A stretch of 18,218 nucleotides of DNA from Aphodosoma sp051870875 (GTDB lineage: Bacteria; Bacteroidota; Bacteroidia; Bacteroidales; Paludibacteraceae): the NCBI GenBank assembly GCA_051870875.1, contig JBJECG010000003.1, positions 1 to 18,218 on the forward strand. Direction: 5' to 3'. Below, in pieces: positions 1 to 7,600 of the stretch. A program made the position numbers and the translations under genes. Positions within the stretch are counted from its first letter, which is position 1, and the number at the start of each line of letters is the position of its first letter. Under the pieces are notes generated by a model that was not told the origin of the DNA, did no database searches, and saw only the letters and a program-made list of their open reading frames with translations.

Positions 1-48
1 ACGTGATTTGTAATCTCGGGGTCGTTGGTTCGAATCCGACAAGAGGCT
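1..48 (+). tRNA. tRNA-Thr (anticodon UGU), 5' part outside the window
   Basis: Only the 3' half is present. It holds an anticodon loop with TGT at 9-11, a five-base variable region, a T-arm closed by GTTGG/CCGAC around the loop TTCGAAT, and the 3' acceptor strand AAGAGGC at 41-47 with discriminator T48. The missing 5' strand would be expected to read GCCTCTT. CCA is not encoded. The anticodon stem as read has one U-U mismatch (T4 against T16). It reads threonine ACA codons and probably shares a transcript with the next tRNA and tuf. Confidence 0.85.
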
Positions 49-71
49 CGAAAAAAAACATATTATTGGCG

Positions 72-93
72 GTGTCGCATGGTATTGCGGCAC
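72..93 (+). other. Stem-loop in the spacer between two tRNA-Thr genes
   Basis: GTGTCGCA (72-79) pairs with TGCGGCAC (86-93) over eight base pairs, one of them G-T, around the six-base loop TGGTAT. It lies in the 57-base spacer between the two threonine tRNAs and has no T-run after it. A processing element of a polycistronic tRNA transcript is more likely than a terminator. The role is inference. Confidence 0.5.
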
Positions 94-105
94 GGAAAAC
101 TAAAT

Positions 106-177
<72 letters not shown>

Positions 178-179
178 CT

Positions 180-187
180 TATTTTTG
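180..187 (+). promoter_or_regulatory. Possible Bacteroidota -7 element upstream of tuf
   Basis: TATTTTTG fits the TAnnTTTG element used by the primary sigma factor of Bacteroidota. It lies 36 bases before the tuf start codon, so transcription could begin near 194. No convincing -33 TTTG is seen at the usual distance, because that position falls inside the tRNA. Tuf may instead be read only from the tRNA promoter outside the window. Confidence 0.35.
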
Positions 188-223
188 TAACAAAACACAT
201 TCATCACATTAATTATTTGAGTT

Positions 224-1411
224 ATGGCAAAAGAAAAATTTGACAGATCGAAACCGCACGTAAACATCGGTACTATCGGTCACGTAGACCACGGTAAGAC
301 TACCTTGACTGCCGCTATTACTACTGTGCTCGCTAAAAAAGGACTTTCTGAACTTCGTTCATTCGATTCTATTGATAACGCTCCTGAAGAAAAAGAGCGT
401 GGTATCACCATCAATACCTCTCACGTAGAGTATCAGACTGCAACTCGTCACTATGCTCACGTTGACTGTCCGGGTCACGCCGACTATGTTAAAAACATGG
501 TTACTGGTGCTGCTCAGATGGATGGTGCTATCATCGTTGTGGCTGCAACTGATGGTCCTATGCCTCAAACTCGTGAACATATCCTTCTTGCCCGTCAGGT
601 GAACGTTCCTCGCCTTGTCGTGTTCATGAACAAGTGTGATATGGTTGATGATGCTGAAATGCTTGATCTCGTTGAGATGGAGATGCGTGAACTTCTCTCT
701 TTCTATGAGTTCGATGGCGACAATACTCCTATTATCCGCGGATCTGCTCTCGGTGCCCTCAACGGCGAACCTCAGTGGGAAGAAAAGGTGATGGAGCTCA
801 TGGATGCTGTTGACACTTGGATTGAACTGCCTCCCCGCGCTATTGATAAACCGTTCCTGATGCCGGTTGAAGACGTGTTCTCTATCACAGGCCGTGGTAC
901 GGTTGCTACAGGCCGTATTGAAACCGGTGTCGTTAAAGTTGGTGACGCTGTGGAAATTATAGGTCTTGGTGCTGAAAAACTCACTTCTACCGTTACCGGT
1001 GTCGAAATGTTCCGTAAACTCCTTGATGAAGGTGAAGCTGGTGATAATGTAGGTCTTCTCCTCCGTGGTATTGATAAAGACGAAATTCGCCGTGGTATGG
1101 TTATTACCCACCCCGGAAAAGTGACACCTCATACCTCTTTCAAAGCTTCTGTCTATATCCTGAAAAAAGAAGAGGGAGGCCGTCATACTCCGTTCCATAA
1201 CAAATACCGTCCTCAGTTCTATATCCGTACATTGGATGTGACAGGCGAAATCACTCTCCCCGAAGGAACTGAAATGGTAATGCCTGGTGATAACCTAGAA
1301 ATAACAGTTAAACTCATCTATCCGGTTGCTTGCAGCGAAGGTCTTCGTTTCGCTATCCGTGAAGGCGGACGTACTGTAGGCTCTGGCCAGATTACCTCTC
1401 TCCTTGACTGA
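224..1411 (+). CDS. tuf: Translation elongation factor Tu
   Basis: EF-Tu is the GTPase that carries aminoacyl-tRNA to the ribosomal A site in the cytoplasm. The 395-residue product has the normal family length. All G motifs are visible: GHVDHGKT at 19-26, RGITI at 59-63 (switch I), DCPGH at 81-85 (switch II with the catalytic His), NKCD at 136-139 and GSALGAL at 173-179. Domain 2 follows with GRGTVATGRIETG, and domain 3 carries the conserved GGRHTPF and AIREGGRTVG segments. The start ATG at 224 gives the standard N-terminus MAKEKFDR; there is no clear Shine-Dalgarno sequence, which is normal for this phylum. The gene sits between tRNA-Thr(GGU) and tRNA-Trp, and a strong hairpin follows it. 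The C-terminus (SGQITSLLD) is slightly diverged but complete. Whether this is the genome's only tuf cannot be judged here. Confidence 0.98.
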   Translation: MAKEKFDRSKPHVNIGTIGHVDHGKTTLTAAITTVLAKKGLSELRSFDSIDNAPEEKERGITINTSHVEYQTATRHYAHVDCPGHADYVKNMVTGAAQMDGAIIVVAATDGPMPQTREHILLARQVNVPRLVVFMNKCDMVDDAEMLDLVEMEMRELLSFYEFDGDNTPIIRGSALGALNGEPQWEEKVMELMDAVDTWIELPPRAIDKPFLMPVEDVFSITGRGTVATGRIETGVVKVGDAVEIIGLGAEKLTSTVTGVEMFRKLLDEGEAGDNVGLLLRGIDKDEIRRGMVITHPGKVTPHTSFKASVYILKKEEGGRHTPFHNKYRPQFYIRTLDVTGEITLPEGTEMVMPGDNLEITVKLIYPVACSEGLRFAIREGGRTVGSGQITSLLD

Positions 1412-1430
1412 TCAAAGCAAGTTGACGGTA

Positions 1431-1449
1431 AATGTCGGTTCTCGACATT
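1431..1449 (+). other. Small stem-loop downstream of tuf
   Basis: AATGTCG (1431-1437) pairs perfectly with CGACATT (1443-1449) around the five-base loop GTTCT. It begins 20 bases after the tuf stop and stands just before the longer hairpin at 1464. It has no T-tract. It may protect the 3' end of the tuf message, which is inference. Confidence 0.45.
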
Positions 1450-1463
1450 GATTATATAACGGC

Positions 1464-1514
1464 AAAATCGGAACGGGGTTGGAAACCTTATTTTTAATCT
1501 CGTTCCGGTTTTAT
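1464..1514 (+). terminator. Long hairpin between tuf and tRNA-Trp (terminator or processing site)
   Basis: The arm 1464-1480 pairs with 1496-1512 over 17 base pairs, allowing a few G-T pairs; the core is CGGAACG with CGTTCCG. The loop is about 15 bases and AT-rich. The distal strand ends in TTTT, giving the shape of an intrinsic terminator, although those T residues can also pair with AAAA of the other arm. It ends only four bases before tRNA-Trp. Either tRNA-Trp and secE depend on readthrough, or the hairpin is a cleavage site that separates tuf mRNA from the tRNA. Confidence 0.6.
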
Positions 1515-1516
1515 CT

Positions 1517-1589
1517 ACAGGTCTAGCTCAGTCGGTAGAGCACTGGTCTCCAAAACCAGGTGTCGGGAGTTCGAGTCTCTCGACCTGTG
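1517..1589 (+). tRNA. tRNA-Trp (anticodon CCA)
   Basis: Acceptor ACAGGTC (1517-1523) pairs with GACCTGT (1582-1588), with discriminator G1589. The D-arm is GCTC/GAGC. The anticodon stem CTGGT/ACCAG encloses CTCCAAA, giving anticodon CCA. The T-arm contains GGAGTTCGAGTCTC. The 3' CCA is not encoded. The position between tuf and secE is a common bacterial arrangement. Only 16 bases separate it from the secE start, so the tRNA must be cut out of the secE-nusG transcript or have an unseen promoter. Confidence 0.95.
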
Positions 1590-1605
1590 CAAATCTATTT
1601 GTATT

Positions 1606-1794
1606 ATGAAACTGATTAATTATTTCAAACAGTCCTACTCCGAGCTCACAGAGAAGACCTCTTGGCCTACTCGCCGTGAACTGACCAATAGTGCGGTAGT
1701 TGTTTTAATCGCTTCCCTCCTTATCGCAATAGTGGTGTGGGTTATGGATCTTGGTTTCGAAAACATTATGTCGTTGATTTACAAATATATCTAA
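1606..1794 (+). CDS. secE: Preprotein translocase subunit SecE
   Basis: SecE is the small clamp subunit of the SecYEG channel in the inner membrane. The 62-residue product is the short, single-span form found in most non-proteobacteria. An amphipathic N-terminal segment contains the conserved ELTEKTSWPTRRE stretch (about 14-26), with the invariant W-P pair. One transmembrane helix follows at about 29-50, rich in V, I, L and A. The ATG at 1606 is the first in frame after tRNA-Trp and gives the expected N-terminus. The secE-nusG pairing is nearly universal and supports the call. The gap to nusG is 18 bases, so the two are cotranscribed. Confidence 0.95.
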   Translation: MKLINYFKQSYSELTEKTSWPTRRELTNSAVVVLIASLLIAIVVWVMDLGFENIMSLIYKYI

Positions 1795-1796
1795 TT

Positions 1797-1805
1797 AGGA
1801 AGGAG
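1797..1805 (+). promoter_or_regulatory. Strong Shine-Dalgarno sequence of nusG
   Basis: AGGAAGGAG lies seven bases before the nusG ATG at 1813. Such a full anti-SD match stands out because the other start sites in this window are preceded by AT-rich leaders without one. It fixes the nusG start. Confidence 0.75.
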
Positions 1806-1812
1806 TATTGAA

Positions 1813-2364
1813 ATGTCTGAGAATCAGAAAAAATGGTATGTGCTTCGCGCCGTTAGCGGTAAAGAAGCCAAAGTAAAGGAGTATATTGATGCTGAAATCA
1901 AAAACTCGTCACTTGGACAGTTCGTTTCTCAGGTACTTATCCCGACTGAAAAGGTGTATTCCATGCGTAACGGCAAAAAAGTCGTGAAAGAACGTAGTTA
2001 TCTCCCTGGTTATGTCCTCGTTGAGGCTCAGCTTAATGGAGAGGTAACCGGTCATTTGCGCGATAATGTGCCGAATGTCCTCGGTTTCCTTGGCGCTTCT
2101 GTAGGAAAACAACCGGAACCGCTCCGTGAATCTGAGGTCAGACGTATTTTGGGCCTTTTTGATGAATCTGCTGAATCTGAAGGTGAATTGGCTGTGCCTT
2201 TCTTTGTCGGCGACAACGTGAAGGTGGTGGCTGATCCGTTTAACGGGTTTTCCGGTACAATCAAAGAGGTTTTCAACGAAAAACGGAAGTTGAAGATCGA
2301 AGTTAAAATCTTTGGTCGTGCAACCGATGTCGAATTGGGTTTCTCGCAAGTAGAAAAAGAGTAG
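1813..2364 (+). CDS. nusG: Transcription termination/antitermination factor NusG
   Basis: NusG binds RNA polymerase, suppresses or promotes pausing, and links transcription to Rho or to the ribosome through S10. The 183-residue protein has the standard two-domain layout. The NGN domain spans about 6-112, starting KWYVLRAVSGKE and containing the conserved RSYLPGYVLVE segment at 61-71. A C-terminal KOW domain spans about 128-183, with VGDNVKVVADPFNGFSG followed by the basic strand. A flexible acidic linker (ESAESEGE, about 118-125) joins them. The start is fixed by a strong ribosome binding site. It lies between secE and rplK, as in most bacteria, and a 68-base leader separates it from rplK. 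Confidence 0.97.
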   Translation: MSENQKKWYVLRAVSGKEAKVKEYIDAEIKNSSLGQFVSQVLIPTEKVYSMRNGKKVVKERSYLPGYVLVEAQLNGEVTGHLRDNVPNVLGFLGASVGKQPEPLRESEVRRILGLFDESAESEGELAVPFFVGDNVKVVADPFNGFSGTIKEVFNEKRKLKIEVKIFGRATDVELGFSQVEKE

Positions 2365-2366
2365 TA

Positions 2367-2392
2367 GGCTTGTTACGAAGCCGATTGCTCGG
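2367..2392 (+). promoter_or_regulatory. Alternative hairpins in the nusG-rplK leader, possible L1 autoregulatory site
   Basis: GGCTT (2367-2371) pairs with AAGCC (2378-2382). CCGA (2381-2384) pairs with TCGG (2389-2392). The two stems share C2381 and C2382 and so exclude each other. They sit in the untranslated leader of the L11-L1 genes, where ribosomal protein L1 represses translation in well-studied bacteria by binding a mimic of its rRNA site. I see the location and the pairing; the L1 role is inference. Confidence 0.35.
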
Positions 2393-2432
2393 ACAACGAA
2401 ATTTTTAAGTTAACAACTAAAGATTTAGAATT

Positions 2433-2873
2433 ATGGCAAAAGAAATTGCTGGATTTATTAAATTGCAGATTAAAGGTGGTGCGGCTAACCCCTCGCCCCC
2501 CGTTGGTCCTGCTCTCGGTTCGAAGGGCATAAATATAATGGACTTCTGTAAGCAGTTCAATGCCAGAACTCAAGACAAAGCAGGTAAAATTTTACCGGTT
2601 GTTATTACTTACTACGCAGACAAATCGTTCTCTTTTGTGGTAAAAACTCCTCCGGTTGCAATACAACTCAAGGAAGTCGCAAAGGTGAAGAGTGGTAGTG
2701 CTGAACCTAACCGTAAAAAAGTGGCTGAGATCACTTGGGAACAGGTTAAGACTATCGCAGAAGATAAAATGCCTGATTTGAACTGTTTCGAAATAGGAGC
2801 TGCCATGAAAATGGTCGCTGGCACTGCGAGAAGTATGGGTATAGCCGTAGTTGGCGAATTTCCTAATCTTTAA
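2433..2873 (+). CDS. rplK: 50S ribosomal protein L11
   Basis: L11 binds the GTPase-associated region of 23S rRNA and helps couple EF-G and release factor action to the ribosome. The product is 146 residues, close to the usual 141-147. The N-terminal domain shows the proline-rich segment NPSPPVGPALG (about 19-29) that forms the thiopeptide contact face, followed by GINIMDFCKQFNART. The C-terminal RNA-binding domain contains the conserved GTARSMGI motif at 130-137. The start MAKEIAGFIK is the family norm. It is the first gene of the L11-L1-L10-L7/L12 group and lies 19 bases before rplA, so the pair is cotranscribed. Confidence 0.98.
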   Translation: MAKEIAGFIKLQIKGGAANPSPPVGPALGSKGINIMDFCKQFNARTQDKAGKILPVVITYYADKSFSFVVKTPPVAIQLKEVAKVKSGSAEPNRKKVAEITWEQVKTIAEDKMPDLNCFEIGAAMKMVAGTARSMGIAVVGEFPNL

Positions 2874-2892
2874 TCTTTAAAACACAATTGAG

Positions 2893-3591
2893 ATGGGTAA
2901 ATTGACAAAAAACCAAAAATTGGCTTTAGAGAAAATTGAAGCAGGAAAAGCTTATACGCTCACCGAAGCTGCAAAGTTGGTTAAGGAGATAACCACCACC
3001 AAATTTGATGCTTCTGTTGACATCGATGTTCGTCTCGGTGTCGATCCTCGTAAAGCCAACCAGATGGTACGTGGCGTAGTGTCACTGCCTAACGGAACAG
3101 GAAAGCAAGTACGGGTTCTTGCATTGTGTACTCCTGACAAAGAAGCCGAAGCGAAAGCTGCCGGTGCTGACTATGTCGGCCTTGATGAATATATCGAGAA
3201 AATCAAAGGCGGTTGGACCGATATTGATGTAATTATAACAATGCCTGCTATTATGGGTAAAATTGGTGCGCTTGGTCGCGTTTTGGGACCTCGTGGACTC
3301 ATGCCTAACCCTAAGAGTGGCACTGTGACTATGGACGTTGCATCGGCAGTTCGTGAAGTTAAACAAGGTAAGATTGATTTCAAAGTTGACAAGACCGGTA
3401 TCGTTCATACTTCGATTGGAAAAGTATCTTTCAGCGAACAGCAGATAGTCGAAAATGCACGTGAGTTTATGTCAACTATTATGAAACTCAAACCGTCATC
3501 GGCTAAAGGTACATACGTTAAGAGCGTTTATCTCTCTTCTACTATGAGTCAAGGTATTAAGGTTGACACTAAATCAATTGAGGAAAACTAA
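2893..3591 (+). CDS. rplA: 50S ribosomal protein L1
   Basis: L1 forms the mobile L1 stalk of the large subunit and guides deacylated tRNA out of the E site; in many bacteria it also represses its own operon. The 232-residue product has the usual length. The two-domain fold is evident. The diagnostic motif GLMPNPKSGTVT is at 135-146, preceded by GALGRVLGPRG. The N-terminal part carries VRLGVDPRKANQMVRG at about 46-61. Rplj begins 15 bases downstream, so the genes are in one operon. That short gap leaves little room for a separate L10 leader. The ATG at 2893 gives the expected start MGKLTKNQK. Confidence 0.98.
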   Translation: MGKLTKNQKLALEKIEAGKAYTLTEAAKLVKEITTTKFDASVDIDVRLGVDPRKANQMVRGVVSLPNGTGKQVRVLALCTPDKEAEAKAAGADYVGLDEYIEKIKGGWTDIDVIITMPAIMGKIGALGRVLGPRGLMPNPKSGTVTMDVASAVREVKQGKIDFKVDKTGIVHTSIGKVSFSEQQIVENAREFMSTIMKLKPSSAKGTYVKSVYLSSTMSQGIKVDTKSIEEN

Positions 3592-3606
3592 AAATTCTGA
3601 CGCAGT

Positions 3607-4122
3607 ATGAAAAAAGAAGATAAAAGCATTATAATTGACCAAATTAAGGAAGTTATCTCTTCTTACTCACATTTCTATCTTACCGAAACGCAAGGTATGA
3701 ATGCTGAGCAGGTTAGCGAACTCCGCCGTGAGTGCTTCAAAAACGACATCAAAATGGTGGTCGTTAAGAACAAGCTCATGAAGCATGCGCTCGAAACTCT
3801 TGAAGGCGATTTTTCTCCGCTTTATGCAGCTCTCAAGGAAAATACAGCTGTCCTTTTCTCTAATGTAGGAAACGCACCGGCTCGTCTGATTCAGGACTTC
3901 AACAAGAAAAACATGAAGCCTGTTCTCAAAGCTGCATACGTTGAAGAGTCTTTCTATATTGGTGCTGACCAACTCGACGCTCTGTCCAACATCAAGAGCA
4001 AAAACGAACTTATCGGCGAAGTTATTGGCTTGCTCCAGTCGCCTGCTAAGAATGTTATCTCCGCACTCCAGTCTGGAGGAAACACTATTCATGGAGTCCT
4101 TAAAACACTCTCTGAACGCTAA
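3607..4122 (+). CDS. rplJ: 50S ribosomal protein L10
   Basis: L10 anchors the L7/L12 dimers to the ribosome and forms the base of the stalk. The 171-residue product fits the family. The N-terminal RNA-binding part contains the conserved stretch LRRECFKNDIKMVVVKNKL at 39-57. The C-terminal part ends in an amphipathic helix (about 136-170, including LLQSPAKNVISALQSGG) that would bind the L7/L12 N-terminal domains. It lies just after rplA and 48 bases before rplL, an AT-rich gap in which I see no terminator. Confidence 0.97.
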   Translation: MKKEDKSIIIDQIKEVISSYSHFYLTETQGMNAEQVSELRRECFKNDIKMVVVKNKLMKHALETLEGDFSPLYAALKENTAVLFSNVGNAPARLIQDFNKKNMKPVLKAAYVEESFYIGADQLDALSNIKSKNELIGEVIGLLQSPAKNVISALQSGGNTIHGVLKTLSER

Positions 4123-4170
4123 TATAACTTTTTTATTAAATCAAATACAAACAAATAAAATATTACTACA

Positions 4171-4548
4171 ATGGCAGATTTGAAAGCTTTCGCAGAACAA
4201 TTGGTAAACTTGACCGTTAAAGAGGTTAACGAGTTGGCCGAAATCTTGAAAAATGAATACGGAATCGAGCCTGCTGCTGCAGCTGTTGCTGTTGCCGCCG
4301 GTCCTGCAGCCGCTGCTGCTGAAGCCGCTGAAGAGAAAACTTCTTTCGATGTAGTTCTTAAAGCAGCAGGTGCTAACAAGCTCGCAGTTGTTAAATTGGT
4401 GAAAGAACTCACTGGTCTCGGCTTGAAAGACGCTAAAGATATGGTAGACGGTGCTCCTTCTACTATCAAAGAAGGTGTTGACAAAAACGAAGCTGAAAAC
4501 CTTAAAAAACAACTCACTGAAGCTGGAGCTGAAGTTGAACTTAAGTAA
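4171..4548 (+). CDS. rplL: 50S ribosomal protein L7/L12
   Basis: L7/L12 is the multi-copy stalk protein that recruits translation GTPases. The product is 125 residues, the family norm. It has an N-terminal dimerisation domain (about 1-32), an alanine-rich hinge (about 34-53), and a compact C-terminal domain (about 57-125). The C-terminal domain carries the conserved factor-binding helix with KLVKELTGLGLKDAKDMVD. The start MADLKAF is normal. The hinge coding region is a GC-rich run of repeated Ala codons, so small length differences between strains would not be surprising. A strong attenuator-like hairpin follows it and separates its expression level from that of rpoB. Confidence 0.98.
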   Translation: MADLKAFAEQLVNLTVKEVNELAEILKNEYGIEPAAAAVAVAAGPAAAAAEAAEEKTSFDVVLKAAGANKLAVVKLVKELTGLGLKDAKDMVDGAPSTIKEGVDKNEAENLKKQLTEAGAEVELK

Positions 4549-4578
4549 GGTCTAATCCTGTTTAATTGCAGGAATTTT

Positions 4579-4616
4579 GGTTTAGAATCCCGTACTACGG
4601 GACTCTAAACCTTTTT
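4579..4616 (+). terminator. Intrinsic terminator/attenuator between rplL and rpoB
   Basis: GGTTTAGA (4579-4586) pairs with TCTAAACC (4604-4611), and TCCCGT (4588-4593) pairs with ACGGGA (4597-4602). A single A-C mismatch separates the two stem parts and the loop is ACT. Five T residues follow at 4612-4616. This is a textbook intrinsic terminator inside an operon. By analogy with the well-known E. coli rplL-rpoB attenuator it should end part of the transcripts, so that stalk protein is made in excess over polymerase. Confidence 0.85.
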
Positions 4617-4655
4617 ACGTATAAATCATTAAGTTCATCTAATTTTATTACTTCA

Positions 4656-7600
4656 ATGTCCTTACATACTGATAGCCAAAGAATTAATTTCTCTTCGATT
4701 AAATCGCAATTCCCTTATCCCGATTTTCTTGAAGTACAACTCAAATCGTTTAGAGATTTCTTCCAACTCGATACTGCTACTGAGCATCGTAAGAAGGAGG
4801 GCTTGTACAATGTCTTTGCCGAGAATTTCCCTATTGCTGATACAAGAAATAACTTCGTCCTCGAATTTCTCGACTATTATATCGAACCGCCTCGCTATTC
4901 TATCGAAGAGTGTCTCCGGCGGGGCTTGACTTATAGCGTCCCTTTGAAAGCGAAACTCAAACTGTATTGTACCGATCCGGATCATGAAGATTTTGATACC
5001 GTGATACAGGATGTATATCTTGGCCCGATACCATACATGACTGAAAAAGGTACATTTGTCATAAATGGTGCCGAACGTGTAATCGTATCCCAATTGCACC
5101 GTTCTCCTGGCGTATTCTTCGGGCAAAGTGTACATACCAACGGAACAAAACTCTATTCTGCCCGTATCATTCCTTTCAGAGGCTCTTGGATTGAGTTCGC
5201 TACTGACATAAACAATGTCATGTACGCATATATCGACCGTAAGAAGAAGTTGCCGGTTACAACTCTTCTGCGTGCTATCGGTTATGAAACGGATAAGGAC
5301 ATTCTCGAAACTTTTGGCCTTGCCGAAGAGATAAAGGTCAACAAAACTAATCTCAAAAAATATATTGGCCGTCGTCTGGCTGCTCGTGTTGTCAAACCTC
5401 GTATCGAGGATTTTGTCGATGAGGCTACCGGCGAAGTGGTGACTGTGGAACGTACCGAAGTGATTTTGGAACGTGAAACCGAATTGACAAGTGCACATAT
5501 ACAGCCGATTATCGATTCTGGAAGTCAGACTATTCTGTTGCATAAGGAAGACCAGTCTTTCAACGAATATAAAATCATATACAATACACTCCAAAAAGAC
5601 CCTTCAAATACTGAACGTGAGGCCGTATTGCATATTTACCGCCAGCTGCGTAATGCCGAACCTGCTGATGACCAGACTGCCCGTGAGGTGATAACTGGAC
5701 TTTTCTTCTCCGAAAAACGCTATGACCTCGGTGAAGTAGGACGCTATCGCATCAACAAAAAACTCAATCTTTCAACAAGCATGGATGTCCGGGTGCTGAC
5801 TCGCGAGGATATCATTGAAATTATAAAATACCTTATCGAACTTATCAACTCCAAGGTAACTGTCGATGATATCGACCATTTGAGCAACCGCCGTGTGCGT
5901 ACCGTTGGAGAACAGCTATATAATCAGTTTGGCGTTGGCTTGGCCCGTATGTCACGTACAATCCGTGAAAGGATGAATGTCCGCGACAACGAAGTGTTTA
6001 CGCCAATCGACCTTATCAATGCCAAAACAATATCGTCTGTCATAAATTCGTTCTTTGGCACCAATGCCTTGTCTCAATTTATGGACCAGACCAATCCGCT
6101 GGCTGAAATTACACACAAACGCCGTCTCTCGGCTCTGGGCCCCGGCGGACTTTCGCGTGACCGTGCCGGATTTGAGGTCCGTGACGTGCACTATACCCAC
6201 TATGGACGCCTGTGTCCTATCGAAACTCCGGAAGGACCGAATATCGGACTTATCTCATCTCTCTGCATATACGCCAAGATCAATAATCTCGGCTTCATCA
6301 CAACACCTTATCGTAAGGTGGAAAATGCAAAAGTCAATCTCAATAATGATGAAGTGCTGTATTTGACAGCTGAAGAGGAAGAAAATCTGGTGGTAGCACA
6401 AGGTAACGCTCCGCTTAATGATGACGGATCTTTTGTGCTGGATAAAGTAAAAGCCCGTCTTGAAGCTGATTTCCCGTTGCTTCCGCCTTCGGAGGTAAAT
6501 CTTATGGACGTGGCTCCCCAGCAGATTGCTTCCATCGCAGCTGCTCTTATACCGTTCTTGGAGCACGATGACGCCAACCGTGCCCTTATGGGCTCCAACA
6601 TGATGCGTCAGGCGGTGCCTCTTCTCCGTTCCGAAGCTCCTATTGTTGGTACAGGTATCGAGGGACAGCTTATCCGCGACTCCCGTACTCAGATTATGGC
6701 TGAAGGTGCCGGTGTCGTTGAGTTTGTCGATGCTTCCGTAATCCGAGTGCGCTATGACCGTTCCGAAGACGAGGAATTTGTTTCGTTCGAGGATGCGGTG
6801 AAAGAATACAAATTGCCTAAATTCGTACGTACCAACCAAGATACTACCATAGACCTTCGTCCTATCGTACGCAAAGGCGACCGTGTGACCGAAGGCCAGA
6901 TTCTTACAGAGGGTTACTCTACTCAAAACGGTGAACTCGCCCTCGGTCGTAACCTTAAAGTGGCTTATATACCATGGAAAGGTTACAACTACGAGGATGC
7001 CATCGTCCTCAACGAGCGTATCGTACGCGAAGATATATTTACTTCTGTACATGTCAGCGAATATTCCCTTGAAGTGCGCGAAACAAAACGTGGTATGGAA
7101 GAACTTACAGCCGATATTCCTAACGTAAGTGAGGATGCAACCCGCAATCTTGATGAAAACGGTATAATACGTATCGGTGCCCATGTTGTCCCCGGAGATA
7201 TCCTGATTGGTAAAATCACACCTAAGGGAGAGACAGACCCGACTCCCGAAGAAAAACTGCTTCGTGCTATCTTCGGCGATAAAGCCGGTGATGTCAAAGA
7301 TGCTTCGCTCAAGGCTTCTCCATCATTGAGGGGCGTGATTATTGGCAAAGACTTGTATTGCCGTGCCGTAAAATCACGTAAAGACCGTATTGCCGACAAG
7401 GCTGTCCTTGAAAAAATGGATGCCGATTTTGCACAGGAGGCTTCTGCATTGAAGTCTGTATTGATAGAGAAACTTATGACTCTTGTTACCGGCAAAACAT
7501 CGCAAGGAGTCAAGGACTTCATGGGAGTTGACGTTATTCCGCGTGGCGTGAAATTTACACAGAAGGTGCTCAACGATGTGGACTTCTCCACCGTTGTCCT

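Noticed and set aside
359..1198. A 279-codon minus-strand frame within tuf
   Set aside because: Shadow frame of a highly codon-biased gene; no signal, motif or start context supports it.
4264..4340. Alanine-codon repeat run as a possible mobile or unstable repeat
   Set aside because: It encodes the ordinary alanine-rich hinge of L7/L12.
4662..5594. A 310-codon minus-strand frame within rpoB
   Set aside because: Shadow frame of rpoB; composition is odd and no family resemblance is visible.
6051..6152. Rifampicin resistance changes in RpoB
   Set aside because: All main contact residues (Q474, D477, H487, R490, S492, L494) are of the sensitive type; the T479 and A483 differences from E. coli appear normal for the phylum.
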